Below are positions 36,973 to 49,326 of a stretch of 64,000 nucleotides of DNA, in pieces. Below the pieces are notes generated by a model that was given only the letters and a program-made list of their open reading frames with translations, had not been told where the DNA came from and did no database searches. Made by a program: the position numbers and the translations under genes. This stretch comes from Gerris lacustris (taxonomy: Eukaryota; Arthropoda; Insecta; Hemiptera; Gerridae), in the NCBI GenBank assembly GCA_951217055.1, contig OX578279.1:22865673-22929672 (forward strand). The letters are read 5' to 3'. Position 1 is the first letter of the stretch; every line of letters starts with the position of its first letter.

Positions 36973-37327
36973 TGCTTCTTTAGATTGTTACTCCCCTATG
37001 CTTTTTTTTTTAGAATATAAATGGATATAATTATTAAAACAAAGGGATGTTTAGTCAAATGTACTTTGGGACACTTCTGTTTCTATAAGGAGAGTAACAG
37101 TCTAAAGAAGAACATTCTGTACACCTTCTTTAGATTGTTACTCCCTTCTATTTTTTATGAGGGGAGTAACAGTCTAAAGAAGAACATTCCGTACACCTTC
37201 TTTAGATTGTTACTCCCTTCTATTTTTTATGAGGGGAGTAACAGTCTAAAAAGAACATTCCGTACACCTTCATTAGATTGTTACTCCCTTCTGTTATTTA
37301 TAAGGGGAGTAACAGTCTAAAGAAGTT
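36973..37327. repeat. Hairpin-unit array, TIR CTTCTTTAGATTGTTACTCC
   Basis: Starts with CTTCTTTAGATTGTTACTCC and ends with its inverse 'ggggagtaacagtctaaagaag'. Inside, a unit of ~74 bp is repeated about three times, each containing both the motif and its complement with the spacer 'aacattccgtacac'. Hence the DNA can fold into serial stem-loops. Related loci at 45067 and 46443. Confidence 0.85.
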
Positions 37328-37329
37328 CG

Positions 37330-38550
37330 CGGAATCTATCCCTGAGTTAAGGTAGAAGTTTCTATAATAACATGTTGATTTCCACGTAATCCTCGATTAT
37401 AATGTTATAAAATAGCAAGAGTACAGGATTACAGGATTATTATCATTAAATAAAAAAACAAATTTTAAAACATGTCTCCGTTACTTTCACAAACTAGAAC
37501 TAAATATAATAGAACTAAATATTATTATGGCTATATAATTTATACAATTATTATAAGGTCAGTGCACTCTAATATAACATCCGCTTGTCTAAACGTAGAA
37601 GTATTCACAAAGTAAACAATAATATGAAAGCATCCTTAAATTAAATCTTATTAAAATAAATGACCCTTAATCAAATAAACAATTTTATGGAAAGTCTACT
37701 AATAATGACCACTATTATTCACCTACAAGATTTCATACGAGGAATTGAATCAATTACATGCATGCTATCTTTTACTCAAATCCTAAAAACTTTCTTAGAT
37801 TTCTTATTATTAATTTGATGAAAGAACACAGAAAAAAATGAAAAAAATCAAGCAATCATGGTCATGATGCATTTATACAGATATAATCTTATAGCCCTCT
37901 TATCTTTTGGTATTATTATGATTGTCAAAAGAAATTGGTTTATCTAGATTATTTATGAGTCATAAAGGCTGATAAGGCATATCACAATATTACCACTTAA
38001 TCATCTTAAAAAAAGGTATGGAAATAATAATATTATGTCACCATGAATTTTGAACACAGAGCTGTGATGAGAAATGTCCTCACCTTATCGAATGGATACA
38101 TAAAATCCAATTGCTAATTTATACCGTTTACAGTAAATTCACGGGTTCAAGAACAAACAACTTGCGAATTTATTGAAATATATTCTAATTAAGAATTAAG
38201 CTAGAGTAGTACTACACAATTTGTGTTAAGGATATTTCTAAATTAAGGCATTGGAACCTCTCTTCTTCCTCAAGCTGTTACCTTCCTCATAAATTAATTG
38301 TATTGAATCCCCTATACGCATGGATTTCCATAAATTTCCACTTTCTTATTATTTTTTTATATTTTAATTTATTAGTCATAAACTTATTTGATTCATTAGT
38401 TCTTATTATTATAGGTAGAGGTAGTTATTATTATAAAATCGTGAGTGCCCTTTAAAAGATTGTAAAATCTATAGAAGCCAGAAAAGACTCTTACGAATCC
38501 TTCATTACAATCCATCTTCTTAATCCTTTTTACTGGTCTTATATTACTTT
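37330..38550. other. AT-rich sequence, nothing recognised
   Basis: No gene, RNA or repeat structure was seen. Confidence 0.5.
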
Positions 38551-38556
38551 GCTTTG

Positions 38557-39258
38557 TAAGTTTCATCGCACATTTCCGTTTCCCCAATTTTGAACCACTT
38601 CCCGTGATTCAATCTTCCCCAAATTTTGCACATAGATACAACTAAGGTGAAGAATACAGAAACCAAAAAATAAAATCAAAATGGCTTCAAATTTATTTGC
38701 TTTTTAAGTTTCATCGCACACCTATTACCCCAATTTTGAACCACTTCCCATGATTCAATCTTCCCCAAATTTTGCACATAGATACAACTAAGGTGAAGAA
38801 TACAGAAACCAAAAAATAAAAACAAAATGGCTTCAAATTTATTTGCTTTTTAAGTTTCATCGCACACCTATTACCCCAATTTTGAACCACTTCCCGTGAT
38901 TCAATCTTCCCCAAATTTTGCACATAGATACAACTAAGGTGAAGAATACAGAAACCAAAAAAAATAAAAACAAAATGGCTTCAAATTTATTTGCTTTTTA
39001 AGTTTCATCGCACACCTATTACCCCAATTTCGAACCACTTCCCGTGATTCAATCTTCCCCAAATTTTGCACATAGATACAACTAAGGTGAAGAATACAGA
39101 AACCAAAAAATAAAAACAAAATGGCTTCAAATTTATTTGCTTTTTAAGTTTCATCGCACACCTATTACCCCAATTTTGAACCACTTCCCGTGATTCAATC
39201 TTCCCCAAATTTTGCACATAGATACAACTAAGGCGAAGAATACAGTAACCAAAAAAAG
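38557..39258. repeat. ~147-bp tandem repeat, five units
   Basis: Units begin at 'tttcatcgcaca' 38561, 38709, 38855, 39003 and 39149, alternating 148 and 146 bp through small A-run indels. The minus strand gives recurring short frames (MQNLGKIESREVVQNWGNRC) that break at each junction, so it is not a coding array. Confidence 0.92.
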
Positions 39259-39384
39259 GTTGAAAATAAGACCAGTTTTGAAAAATGGCATTTTTATATT
39301 AAATATTCCTTTCAAGTTCGTTTTTTTATATCTGAATTATTATTGTCAATAAATATATTCATTTGACTCTCATTTTTTTTGTTC

Positions 39385-39621
39385 CTGTTTCATGTTCTGG
39401 AAGCAGGGGGACACAGCAGGAGGAAGCTAGGTCAACAACGAGAGTGTTGACCCTGCATCGCCATTTAATGGGTGGCTCTAATAAAGTAAAGTCTCGTATA
39501 TCTGGTTTCGAGTGCCAAGCCAACCCCAAAACATTACACGTACATAGTTGTATAAACCCTTTGGTAGGCCTTCTAAGCCCCTCCCATGGGTTGTAAAAAA
39601 ATAGATTATTATTATTATTAG
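39385..39621 (+). mobile_element. Probable retroposon 3' end with (ATT)n tail
   Basis: A sharply less AT-rich block ending 'cccatgggttgtaaaaaaatag' and then ATT repeats to 39620. A complex block followed by a short-repeat tail is typical of CR1/L2-type LINE or dependent SINE 3' ends. No coding motif recognised; family unknown. Confidence 0.4.
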
Positions 39622-40119
39622 GTAGTTATTAGTTATTAGTTCCGAAGTTGTGTTCTGACAACTCAGAATTGAGCACCAAGGTAGACGCTTCTCGATTCCT
39701 CTACAGTCGACTCTTATAAATACGAAAGAATGATAGGTGTAAAAGGAGAGTGAAATAAGTGTAGATAATGGCTATCAGTAATCAAGAGACACACGCACCA
39801 AACATCTTAACTGATTCAAAAATCAGGTTTAACGATAGGTCTATTTATATATTAGGCTATAGATCCTAGTTGGTTATTTGAATTAAATGCTAACTCCATA
39901 TATTTTCATTGAGATATTAGCTATGTTCTCATGGAGGACTGAAAAATTTTGAAAACTCAATCTGGATTGGAAACGCCTTTTTGAAAACGTTTTGAGCCTA
40001 ACGTATATTCAGCTGTTTCCAGGGTAGAAACTGATATTTTTTTATGAAAATGCTTCCATTCTAGAGTGTTTAAAACTACTTTAATCATTTTTTAAAACAA
40101 TAGCTAATAGTAGTGTATA

Positions 40120-40865
40120 CTAGGCATCGCGTGGCTCTATCATTGAAGCGAGCGTATTGCAATATATACTGAATATTGAAATTTATTAATCATGATGAAT
40201 GTCATAGTTGAAGATAAGTGGAAGAGGGTTGTGTGAGGTAGAGTGGGGGTACTCGGTACAAAGCTTTACTTCCTAAACAAACCTATACACTATAAGAATC
40301 TTAACCACTCGTAATAGCTCTTATATTATTATTATAAATGTATCACTTCATTACTCAAATACTGCTTGTATCACGTTGAAATTTTACATACTTGTTTCAA
40401 TTTTACTTTAGACGATGTACATGAAGTTTTATTAAAATCGTTACGTTAGAACGTAAGATATTGGTAAAAAGGTTGTTTTCTCTATTTTAAACGTTTAGGT
40501 CCGCTTTAATAGTTTTAGCGATCTTTATAATTTCATAGCAGTGTCGTTGTTGGTTTTACTAAAAAATGTTATTTGAAAAAAATGTTCGTCTCATCGAATA
40601 GGTGATGATAGAATTTTTTCACGTCCTGAAATTCCAATTTTAAATTTGAAGCTCACGTTTACGCGAGCATTGCGCGCGATCTCTTGGACGGATCACGCTG
40701 TCCAACGAACGTAGTCTGAGTATTAGTAAAAGGAAGATGTATACCAAATTTCGACTAAATCGGTCAACTTTTACTCAAGTTATCGTCGGACACGTAAACG
40801 TTACACACAGACAGACAAGATGCATATTTCATTAAATGTAAGAAGCTCGCTTACGCTCGCTTCAA
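40120..40865 (+). mobile_element. GAAGCGAGCG-family element, most complete copy
   Basis: Begins 'ctaggcatcgcgtggctct' then GAAGCGAGCG at 40145, and ends GCTCGCTTACGCTCGCTTC. The two ends are short inverted repeats. The body carries 'ttagcgatcttta', 'gcgagcattgcgcgcgat', 'ctcaagttatcgtcgg' and 'cacacagacagacaaga'. About 745 bp, no open frame. Confidence 0.88.
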
Positions 40866-40869
40866 AAAT

Positions 40870-42160
40870 TAACATAGAAACTTATATGTTAATTTACTCG
40901 AGTAAACTATTCGCAAGTAAAATAAACTTTGACAATATTAAAAATGATCACCATGTTTTTTAATTAAATTTATCAAGAGTCATTTCATGTAAATGCACAA
41001 CTACATAACAAAAATAGCTTTAAATATGATGAGGAAATATTATAGTTAAAATCCAGACAGAAAAATTTAATTTTGATATAATAATAATTTGAAATCCATT
41101 GAAACTTTAGTTATACTTGATAATCAGACGCATACTAAAGGTTATTACTAATTTTCCATTTTTGAAACTTATAAACACCAAATAAAAACTACATCCATAT
41201 AAATAAAATTAAAATTTTATTTCAGAAAATGAAAACACTGATCGAATCTCAAAAGTAATATAAATTGATCTAGTTTCGCTTCAAGGAGAGCTTAATTTGA
41301 CTTGTTCTAAGTTAATAATGAAGCAATGAATACTTTCACATAAGATATTGAGTAATAAGTAAGTAAATGGTAGAGCAAGAGTTATACTATTTATTTACAT
41401 TACACTGTTCTCCTAATCACATGTACTGCCTCTATTTACTTAACTGATAATTACAATTTTAGTGAAATGAAAAAAAAGGTCGAAAATCAATATTATTACG
41501 TTATTCTTAATTCTCTTACTGATTTTTTTTTTTTAAATTCACTTTTTTTTCATAATCTGTAATCTAATTTAATAATACTTAATTTAGGAGAATTATCATA
41601 ACTAGGATTGTAACTTTGAAGAAACAATAATTGTGATTCTAAGTACCTGTGAGAAAGACTCTGTGTACAGGTTATATAGAGGTTTAATCTCTGTCTAAAG
41701 TCAGCGTTGTACAATTCAGTTAAAATGAGGTGATTGAAATATCACTTATGTACCAAACGAAGTCAACCCTTAATTTTTGCAATAGTAGGGGCCCAAAAAA
41801 GCGCCATTAATGTTAAAGTCGTGAATAGTAAGTCATCAAATGTATGTAAAAAGATGGGGCGTTACCTGTAGTAGTTAACGGCAAAGTTAAGTAAAAAAAC
41901 CTAATATTTCAAGCGAACAATACTAAAACAATTAAAAAATATAATTACTTAGTCCTTTGTCCTTAATAATAACTGAAATGTCTCTTCTAGTTGAAGGAAA
42001 AATATTTCTTTTATTGATGAATTTCATTACTTTCTTTGACCGTTAAATCTGCGGACAAGTCTAGTTCCTTTTTACTACGCTTAGGAGGTATGGTTGATTC
42101 ACGGAACGGAACTCAAACAAACACAATACTTCACAAAAGTATAACAACAATAGTTATTTG
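40870..42160. other. AT-rich sequence, nothing recognised
   Basis: No gene, RNA or repeat structure was seen. Confidence 0.5.
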
Positions 42161-42163
42161 TGC

Positions 42164-42292
42164 AACTAGTGCGCAAAGATGCACTTTGCTGCACTCGAGA
42201 GAAATATTTACGCACGAGCCGCAGGCGAGGGCCGATAGGTTTCTCGAGTGCAGCAAAGACACTTTAAGCTCGAGTTGCACATTAAACTTTTC
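42164..42292. mobile_element. Small inverted-repeat element with CTCGAGTGCAGCAAAG arms
   Basis: 'gcactttgctgcactcgaga' pairs with 'tctcgagtgcagcaaagaca' and an outer 'gtgcaactag/ctcgagttgcac' also pairs. The loop contains 'cgcacgagccgcaggcgagggcc', a strongly GC-rich patch. MITE-like. Confidence 0.6.
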
Positions 42293-42462
42293 CTACAGTT
42301 AGTTTTTAATCTGTAAATAAAATAATAGATTGTTCATCAACATGTAAAAATAATTTAAATCACAATAAATTAATAGGGAATAGGCGGTCTTTTAAAGTTA
42401 AGGGATGAAATTATTTTAGAAAACAGTGGCACAAATCATAAAATTTGTGGTTGCAGTAGAAA

Positions 42463-43020
42463 AAATATTTTGCCAATTAGTGAACATAGCTGCCTCGCGT
42501 TCTATTTTGTAAAATTTAATGACTTCATGCTTTTAAAACCTATTATTATCTAATTTATTTGATTCCCCCACCCATTTTTATATCTGTAAAACCTGTTTTG
42601 ATTTTTTACATGTATAGAGCAGACGGTTGAAATTAACCGGGCTATCTTCCAACGAACCCATCAAAATTTCATAAAAATGAGATGGGCACCTTTTGAAAAT
42701 ATAGGTGTTAAAAAATGGATATTTGTGCCCATATGAAAGAGAAACAAATGGCGCATAGGGTAGAAACTTATTTATGACCAACAATGAGCTAATTATGACC
42801 TACCATCCAAATTTCATTAAAATCGGACGAGTAGCTTTTAAGATCTGTTACTTCGCAAAAATTAAGTGACAGACACGGAACCAAAAATGTGGTCTGATGT
42901 CTAAAACGGATTACTGTTTTGGAATTTTTGAAATCTTTGAGATCTAAAAAATTGATGATCGTTCTTCACAACGATCACTTAGGTTCTGTTACCTTCGGTA
43001 AGCTCGAAAGAAAAATTGGA
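42463..43020 (+). mobile_element. Family B repeat element
   Basis: Starts 'ttgccaattagtgaacatagctgcctcgc' and ends 'ctgttaccttcggtaagctcg'. It shares with 49027-49985 (inverse) 'gacctaccatccaaatttcattaaaatcgg' and 'ttttgaaaatataggtg', and with 59145-59775 both ends. No coding frame. Confidence 0.75.
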
Positions 43021-43029
43021 ATGACACAT

Positions 43030-44420
43030 TTTTATCAAAAATGAGACTAGCATATAGAAATTTTCAGCTGAATTCAATGGTCTGAAAATAATGTAAACAT
43101 TTTCAAATAAGCCATAGCTAAAATATTATTCTAATTTGAGGTTCTGTCAATTTTTATGGGGATACAGACTTTTCAAGCCGAGTTTAACGTAAATGAGACA
43201 ATCTAATTTCTCCCCGTGTGGTCATTATTTGTATGATTACCTAATATATTATTATTACATCCGATTGGACCGCATATGACGGTTATATCTCACTTTACTC
43301 AGATTTCAAGACAAAAATGAAATATCGTTTTGAACAATTTTATATTAAGTTTGAAAGTGAATGTCTCCGGCAATAACCATGTCAAGAAAACAAACATCAA
43401 TATCTTGTGGTCAAATTACAATGCAGATAAATATAAAATGATAAACAATCATTTACAAAAAGGATAATAAACCCGTTTCTCATGTGAACGTTTTTCATAC
43501 CTTTCCCTTTTTTTTACTAAACCAGCTATTTTAAAAAACTAGAGTATAGTGAAATAGTTATTGAAGATATACAATTTTTTTTTATTTATTTATTTTGCAC
43601 GACGTAACATTAATATAAATCAGAAATATTGCTTATATACAGAAAAAGTTAACGACAAAAAAAGGACATATTTATTGCATCTAAATTACTATAAAATAAT
43701 CAAATATATTATTATGAATATTGAATATTTCAAATATTTACATAACTTTTAGTTCAATAAATATTCAATGTTTGAAACATGTCAACGTAAAAATAAATAA
43801 TAATGCATAATAATACCTTGAACCAATAGATAGATAATAAATAATAAAAAGTAAAAAAATGTAATAAATGTCACTTATTTCTAAACATGTAATTTTACTT
43901 CAATAGCTGAAAAAATAGTACATTTTTTTTAAAACTTTGTAAATACAGGTTTAAATAATAGTCGTAACTTCAATTTATCAATGAAATAAATGTGAATATA
44001 TACCATGAACAAGAACAGACAAATTTTAGTTGATGAAAAAATAAATGATAAAGTAATACGATTAATAGCTTATGGCGTTCTCTGTAAAAAAAAAAAAAAA
44101 CATTGCTCTAAAAGGCCATTTCAACGTAGGTCTCATTCTATTGATGGTTTCAATGAATCAATTTTAAAATATAGGCAAAGATACACATGCCTGTAGCTTG
44201 AACAAAAACAACCAGCTACTTGCACGTGTAAGGTACTTGCACGTGTTTAAGTTAAATGGCATGCCTGTAGCTGGCAAGCAAGCCGATAAAACCTTAATAA
44301 AAATCCTTAGCATGCCAGTTACTGGCAAATACCCTCTTTTGGCATGCAAGCTACTTGCCCAATTTGATGGCATGTGTATCTTCGCCTTATATCTCAAATT
44401 AACAAAAGGACGTTATTCAA
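43030..44420. other. AT-rich sequence with short clustered repeats
   Basis: At 44180-44390 the words 'gcatgcctgtagct', 'gctacttgcacgtg' and 'gcatgc-agctacttg' recur in both orientations, forming a local inverted-repeat cluster. No gene seen. Confidence 0.45.
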
Positions 44421-44523
44421 TTTTTAAGTTTTTGGTAGTTTTCATACTAAGGAAAGTTAAATTTTAATTTAAATCAAATTATAATTATTATTAATTACGG
44501 GAAACAGACAGTGAAAAATACAC

Positions 44524-44595
44524 TCCTGTGCCGGGATTTGAACCACGGGCCTCTATATTTCCAGTATAGCGCTCTTCCATCTAAGCTACGCAGGA
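44524..44595 (-). tRNA. tRNA-like sequence, left arm of the palindrome
   Basis: Exact inverse of the copy at 44812-44883; see that entry for structure. Convergent orientation relative to it. Confidence 0.5.
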
Positions 44596-44811
44596 GAATG
44601 ATTTTTTACTACCGTAATCGATAACTAGTCCCGAATCCAAGCTTTCAATATTCATATACATTTAGACAGTCAAATTTTATGACATTAGAACTAAACCAAG
44701 AAATGTCACAAAATGCCACTAATGTCATAAAATTTGACTGTCTAAATGTATATGAATATTGAAAGCTTGGATTCGGGACTAGTTATCGATTACGGTAGTG
44801 AAAAATCATTC

Positions 44812-44883
44812 TCCTGCGTAGCTTAGATGGAAGAGCGCTATACTGGAAATATAGAGGCCCGTGGTTCAAATCCCGGCACAGGA
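44812..44883 (+). tRNA. tRNA-like sequence, right arm of the palindrome
   Basis: 72 nt. The acceptor TCCTGCG/CACAGGA pairs at 6 of 7 positions. TA at 8-9, D arm GCTT/GAGC, anticodon stem CTATA/TATAG perfect with 7-nt loop CTGGAAA (anticodon GGA), T loop TTCAAAT. The T stem CGTGG/CCCGG has two mismatches. GGA would be Ser, but the long variable arm of tRNA-Ser is absent, so a genuine isoacceptor is doubtful. Box A and box B are intact enough for RNA polymerase III. Confidence 0.5.
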
Positions 44884-44979
44884 GTGTATTTTTCACTGTC
44901 TGTTTCCCGTAGTTAATAATAATTATAATTTGATTTAAATTAAAAAAGGACGTTAGTACTTGGAGAAAATTACTTTTAG

Positions 44980-44980
<1 letters not shown>

Positions 44981-45007
<27 letters not shown>
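44981..45007. repeat. Poly(A) tract of about 27
   Basis: Uninterrupted A run just right of the palindrome. No retroposon body was recognised next to it. Confidence 0.9.
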
Positions 45008-45010
<3 letters not shown>

Positions 45011-45066
45011 AATAAACGGATCATAACAGTTTAATTAATTCAAGCTCTTTCATAGACTTATTGGCA

Positions 45067-45306
45067 ATTCTTTAGATTGTTGCTCCCCTTATAAAATAAT
45101 GAAGGGAGTAACAATTATTCTGTTACTCCCCTTATAATAACAGAAGTGTGTTATTCCTTTGTCCCAAAGTACATAAGGGGAGTAACAGTCTGAAGAAGAA
45201 CATTCCCTACACCTTCTTTAGATTGTTACTCCCCTCTATTTTTTTTAAAGGGGATAACAATCTAAAGAAGTGCCATAAAACAAAGGAGAGTAACAATCTA
45301 AAGAAG
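45067..45306. repeat. Hairpin-unit array, second locus
   Basis: Repeated 'ttctttagattgttgctcccc' and its inverse 'ggagtaacaatctaaagaag', with the spacer 'aagaacattccctacacc' shared with 36973-37327. Confidence 0.8.
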
Positions 45307-46154
45307 TAACACCTTATTGATCTTGTACTGTTGTCCAAGGGGCCACAGCGTACGCTGAATTGTAATATAAGTTTAAAAAGGATAATGTATAGTTTATGAA
45401 TTTATATGTTTATTTTTTATTACAATAAATGGATGAAATGAAATGACTATTGCCCTTGCATCCTTATACTTCTCCCGGGAAAGCGACACATATAGTTGTA
45501 AAATGGGAAGTGAAATTACAATTTTTTTAAAAATCAAAATCGTGGAAACAAAAGGTTTAGATTTGGGAGAATATTGCCCTCATAATTTATATCTAAAAAG
45601 ATTTATCTACTTCTATTCAAGCAATTACTCTACCGAATGTGTACAATAAACTTTTACTTAAACATGTTCAATAGTTTAGTCAACTCTGCACATGTTCAAT
45701 CTCAGCACAAACGAGAGAGAACTTGATCCTAGACAGACTTAATGGTATCTTATACCATTAAATACTAATAATAATTTCCAACCAGTACACCAACAAAATA
45801 CAACGCACATAACAATACAACTTAGATAATATAAGATAAAGTAAAAACAAACCGATTATTGGAAGATTTGTCAAGAGGTTTAAGGCGGTCAGGCGAAATG
45901 TCAGCAGAACTGAAAAAGTCATAATAATATAGGTTTAATTCCTTCAATGTTTTCTACAAATCAATAATCCCAGTACCCAGTACCAATTAACAGTAAAAAA
46001 ATAGTATTTCTATATTATTTAAACTAAAATAAACAAAGTTATAGAACTATGTTACTTTTTACTACAGAGGAACCCAAATACAATAATTTTATTTTAGCGT
46101 TTTCAAGAAGTGGTGATAAATACAGTGAGGGGACTTTGGTTTAAAATATGTATA

Positions 46155-46335
46155 TATTGGCCGCCATCTTGAATGAAAATGACCGATAGGAAAATTATTT
46201 TTCAAACGTTTTTTTTTTATATCATAAAAAGGAAGGTAATTTACAAATTTTAAGGTTCTAGTGCTATTGCTTCTGGAGATATCATGTCAAATTCAACATA
46301 TAAAATGCCACCATCTTTTTTAAGATGGCGGATAG
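46155..46335. mobile_element. Small element with inverted GCCGCCATCTT ends
   Basis: Starts 'tggccgccatcttgaa' and ends 'tttaagatggcgga'. The interior is AT-rich. MITE-like, with short termini. Confidence 0.45.
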
Positions 46336-46442
46336 TAAAAGATTTAAGATTATGAATAAAAAAATTACTAATAGAATCAATTAAATGACAATAAGTTAAT
46401 GACTGTTGGGGTTTTATAATCAATAAAATTATACCTTTACGA

Positions 46443-46702
46443 CACTTCTTTAGATTCTTACTCTCCTTATAAAAAACACAGAGGGGAGTAGCACTCTAAA
46501 GAAGGTGTGGGGAATGTTCTTCTTTAGACTGTTACTCCTCCCCTAATAAAAACAGAAGTGTGATATTTCTTTGTCCCAATGTACTATGTACATTAGAGTA
46601 AACATCCCTTTGTCTTATTAGTTATTTAGTCAGTCATTTATATTCTAAAAAAACATAGGGGGGGGGGGGGGGGGGGGGGGAGAGAAAATCTAAAAAAGTA
46701 AT
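46443..46702. repeat. Hairpin-unit array, third locus, with G22 run
   Basis: 'cttctttagattcttactc' and 'ggggagtagcactctaaagaag' with the familiar 'gtggggaatgttcttctttag' spacer. A G run of about 22 at 46659-46680 precedes a decayed right end 'gagaaaatctaaaaaag'. Confidence 0.75.
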
Positions 46703-48475
46703 AAATTTACTATCCTTTCTTAACAAGTATAGAATACAAAATACAGAAAGAAATAATAAAGCTATCAAATATAATAGATTTCTTAATTTTGGACATAATA
46801 TTCCAAAACTTAAAATAATCCATAAATTAAAATATTAATTACTATATTGTTTAATATATCTTAATAAAAAGGGATACAAATACAAACACAATATACAACT
46901 CTTACACAATATATAACACACACATCTAAACATTCAAGTGATATCGAAAACCCGAGTAAAACAATAAATCAAACAAAACAACGAAATCAATAGAAATTTA
47001 TCGAAATTTTATTAAAATTATTTGTCAACATTGTTTCACATGAGTTTTTTTTTAAATTAACACAAGAAACTGGTTGTTTGTTCTAAAACTTTTTAGAGTA
47101 AATATGTAAATTTTAATTTATATTCATTTAATTGATTGAAATATCAACAGAGGTTTAACATTAAAAAAAAGTCCAAATTTATTAATTTTCAGATGTTAAT
47201 TTAAAGGTTCACAAAAATATTGTAAGAATGAATAAAAATTATTAATTTTTTTTTTTTCAATGAATATTTATAAGGAGTAAAAAAACATGTATCAAGTTCC
47301 AGTATTGAATCACAGGTGTATAACCCAATTATGTTTATTTAACATACATAATATCATGAGATAACATAATATAATCGAGTAGAAAATTACAGGTTGCTTT
47401 TTTTAAAAAAAAATCTTAAATGACACCGAAATGTTATTAAAGGGGATAATTATGAACGAAAAATGTACACAGTGTCATGTACAAACACGTCTTTTAGGGT
47501 AAACATATAATTTTTGTTTTTCGGTAAATATAATACTAATTTATTTCTTTATACGTACGATAAGCTGTGGTCAGCATTAGGAAATTACGAATATCGGTAA
47601 TACAGATATGATATATTTTTTTTGGAATCAAACTGGGTATATATTTGAAGTTAACAGTAGCAGAATTTCGGTTCTATGTATACTAGTTATATACCTATTT
47701 TGTTTCAAATTAAAAATGAGTTTTATAAATTATCAAAATCTCACAATTAAATTTTTGCGCCAACTTTCTCACCAATTTTTTTCCGCCAATACATTCTCTA
47801 TCCTTATGCTACATAATATAAGAAAGTAAAAAAGTAATTCTCATGATTACTTAATGAGAGTTTAAATATAAATGATCGAGCACCTATCTCATTTCTTAAT
47901 GCAATTATATTAAACATTTGGAATGCATTAACTAAAGACGCCTATAAAACATGTTATAACTCATCCCACATAATATACAAGAATATAAAAAGTAGAATAT
48001 AATTTTAGTTACATTCTTTATTAATCCCAATGCTTTGTATTATGATAATCTCATATCTAAAAAAAAACCGGACATTGTAAATATCTGCGACGATAAAAAA
48101 GATAAAAATAACATACAAAGGTATTTGTGAATAAAAATAAAAGACAATAGACGATAAATATAATCAGTCAGGGAGAGAGTTCAAAACAAGAAGTATTACA
48201 GGGTGAAAACATGAGACAACGTCACCACAAAGAAACTATATTAGAATTAGATTCTAAAATGTAATACATCAAACTGAATAGGTAGAGCTATCACTTATAA
48301 TTTTACAATGATTTAATATCTTACTTTCGTAAAACCCAAAGTTCAAATATAATTCTTAATTCATAACTTAAAATAATTGTGGGTGGTAGTTTTTTATTGG
48401 GTTTTTTTGGTATAAATAAAAGCACCAATTAACTTTCAACTTATTTCAACCAAAAACTTCGGACTGCGGTAGTAT
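46703..48475. other. Very AT-rich sequence, nothing recognised
   Basis: No gene, RNA or ordered repeat was found. Confidence 0.5.
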
Positions 48476-48479
48476 AAAG

Positions 48480-48625
48480 AAAATAGTCTACCAATTACTG
48501 TTGCACATATAGCTTCCTGGTGTTTTTATTTCTTATTTTCTAAGTTTTTGGTAGTATTCATACTACGGAACGTTTTCTCTGTCTGTCTCCCTTTGTAAAT
48601 AGTAATTATAATTTGATTTTTCTTA
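48480..48625. mobile_element. Fragments of family B and of the tRNA-foldback flank
   Basis: 'agtctaccaattactgttgcacatatagcttcctgg' at 48486-48521 matches the family B left end. 'agtttttggtagtattcatactacggaa' at 48543-48570 with 'ctctgtctgtctccctttgtaaatagtaattataatttgat' matches the outer arm of the 23- and 44-kb foldbacks. Two truncated elements abut. Confidence 0.6.
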
Positions 48626-49326
48626 TTTTAGTTATTTTATGCTTTTACTAACCATTATTGTCAAATTTAATTAATACTCCTCCGGTTTTAAATCTGTAAT
48701 AATTACAAGATAAAAAGAAATTTTTATATACTACGTTTTTAAATTTTCTGTCATAAATCATAAATTTGAAACCCGTCAAAATGAAGATCGTAAGTATGGG
48801 TTATGCCAAAACAACTTTTTTTTTAACTAACTTTCCATACAGCAAAATTTGATTCAGGCTAAAAGTGTTAAAATAATGCATTGTCATCGTGTTCTGAGCT
48901 ATTCTAAATGTTTCAAATGTCTAGCTACTCCGGAAGTTAGTTAAAAATCTATTGCAAGATTTGTACTGGACAAACAAACAAACAAGAAAGCAAGCTAATA
49001 AAAACGTAGTAAAAATTGTATTGATTTTGCTTCCGAGCTTACCGAAGGTAACGGAAGCTATGTGATCGTTCCAAAGAACGAAAATTTTTTAGGTCTGCGA
49101 TTTCAAAAATTTCATGACAGATATCTGGTTCCGACATCAGGGAACAATTTTGGTTGCGTGTATGTCTGTCCGTCTGGTTCTCAATCACAATTTGAGAACC
49201 AACATATATTATCTTAAAAAATACTCATCTGATTTGTGGATGGTAGGTCCTAATTAGCCCATCGTAGGTCCCATAATATACCTATTGCACTTTTTTGTTT
49301 CTCTTCCGTAAGAGCATAAAAATACA

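Larger units (their letters stand above)
44464..44943. mobile_element. 480-bp near-perfect palindrome with a tRNA-like gene in each arm
   Basis: Left arm 44464-44687 is almost the exact inverse of 44720-44943, around a loop of about 32 bp. Each arm holds a 72-nt tRNA-like sequence, 'ttacgggaaacagacagtg' outside it and 'tcgggactagttatcgatta' inside. The left flank 'agtttttggtagttttcatactaagg' (44427) matches flanks of the 23-kb copy and the 48540 fragment. Arm identity is close to complete, so the inversion is recent or maintained by conversion. Confidence 0.95.

Noticed and set aside
38711..39217. Repeated 70-codon minus frames (MQNLGKIES...).
   Set aside because: They arise from a 146-148-bp tandem repeat whose period is not a multiple of three; frames break at each junction.
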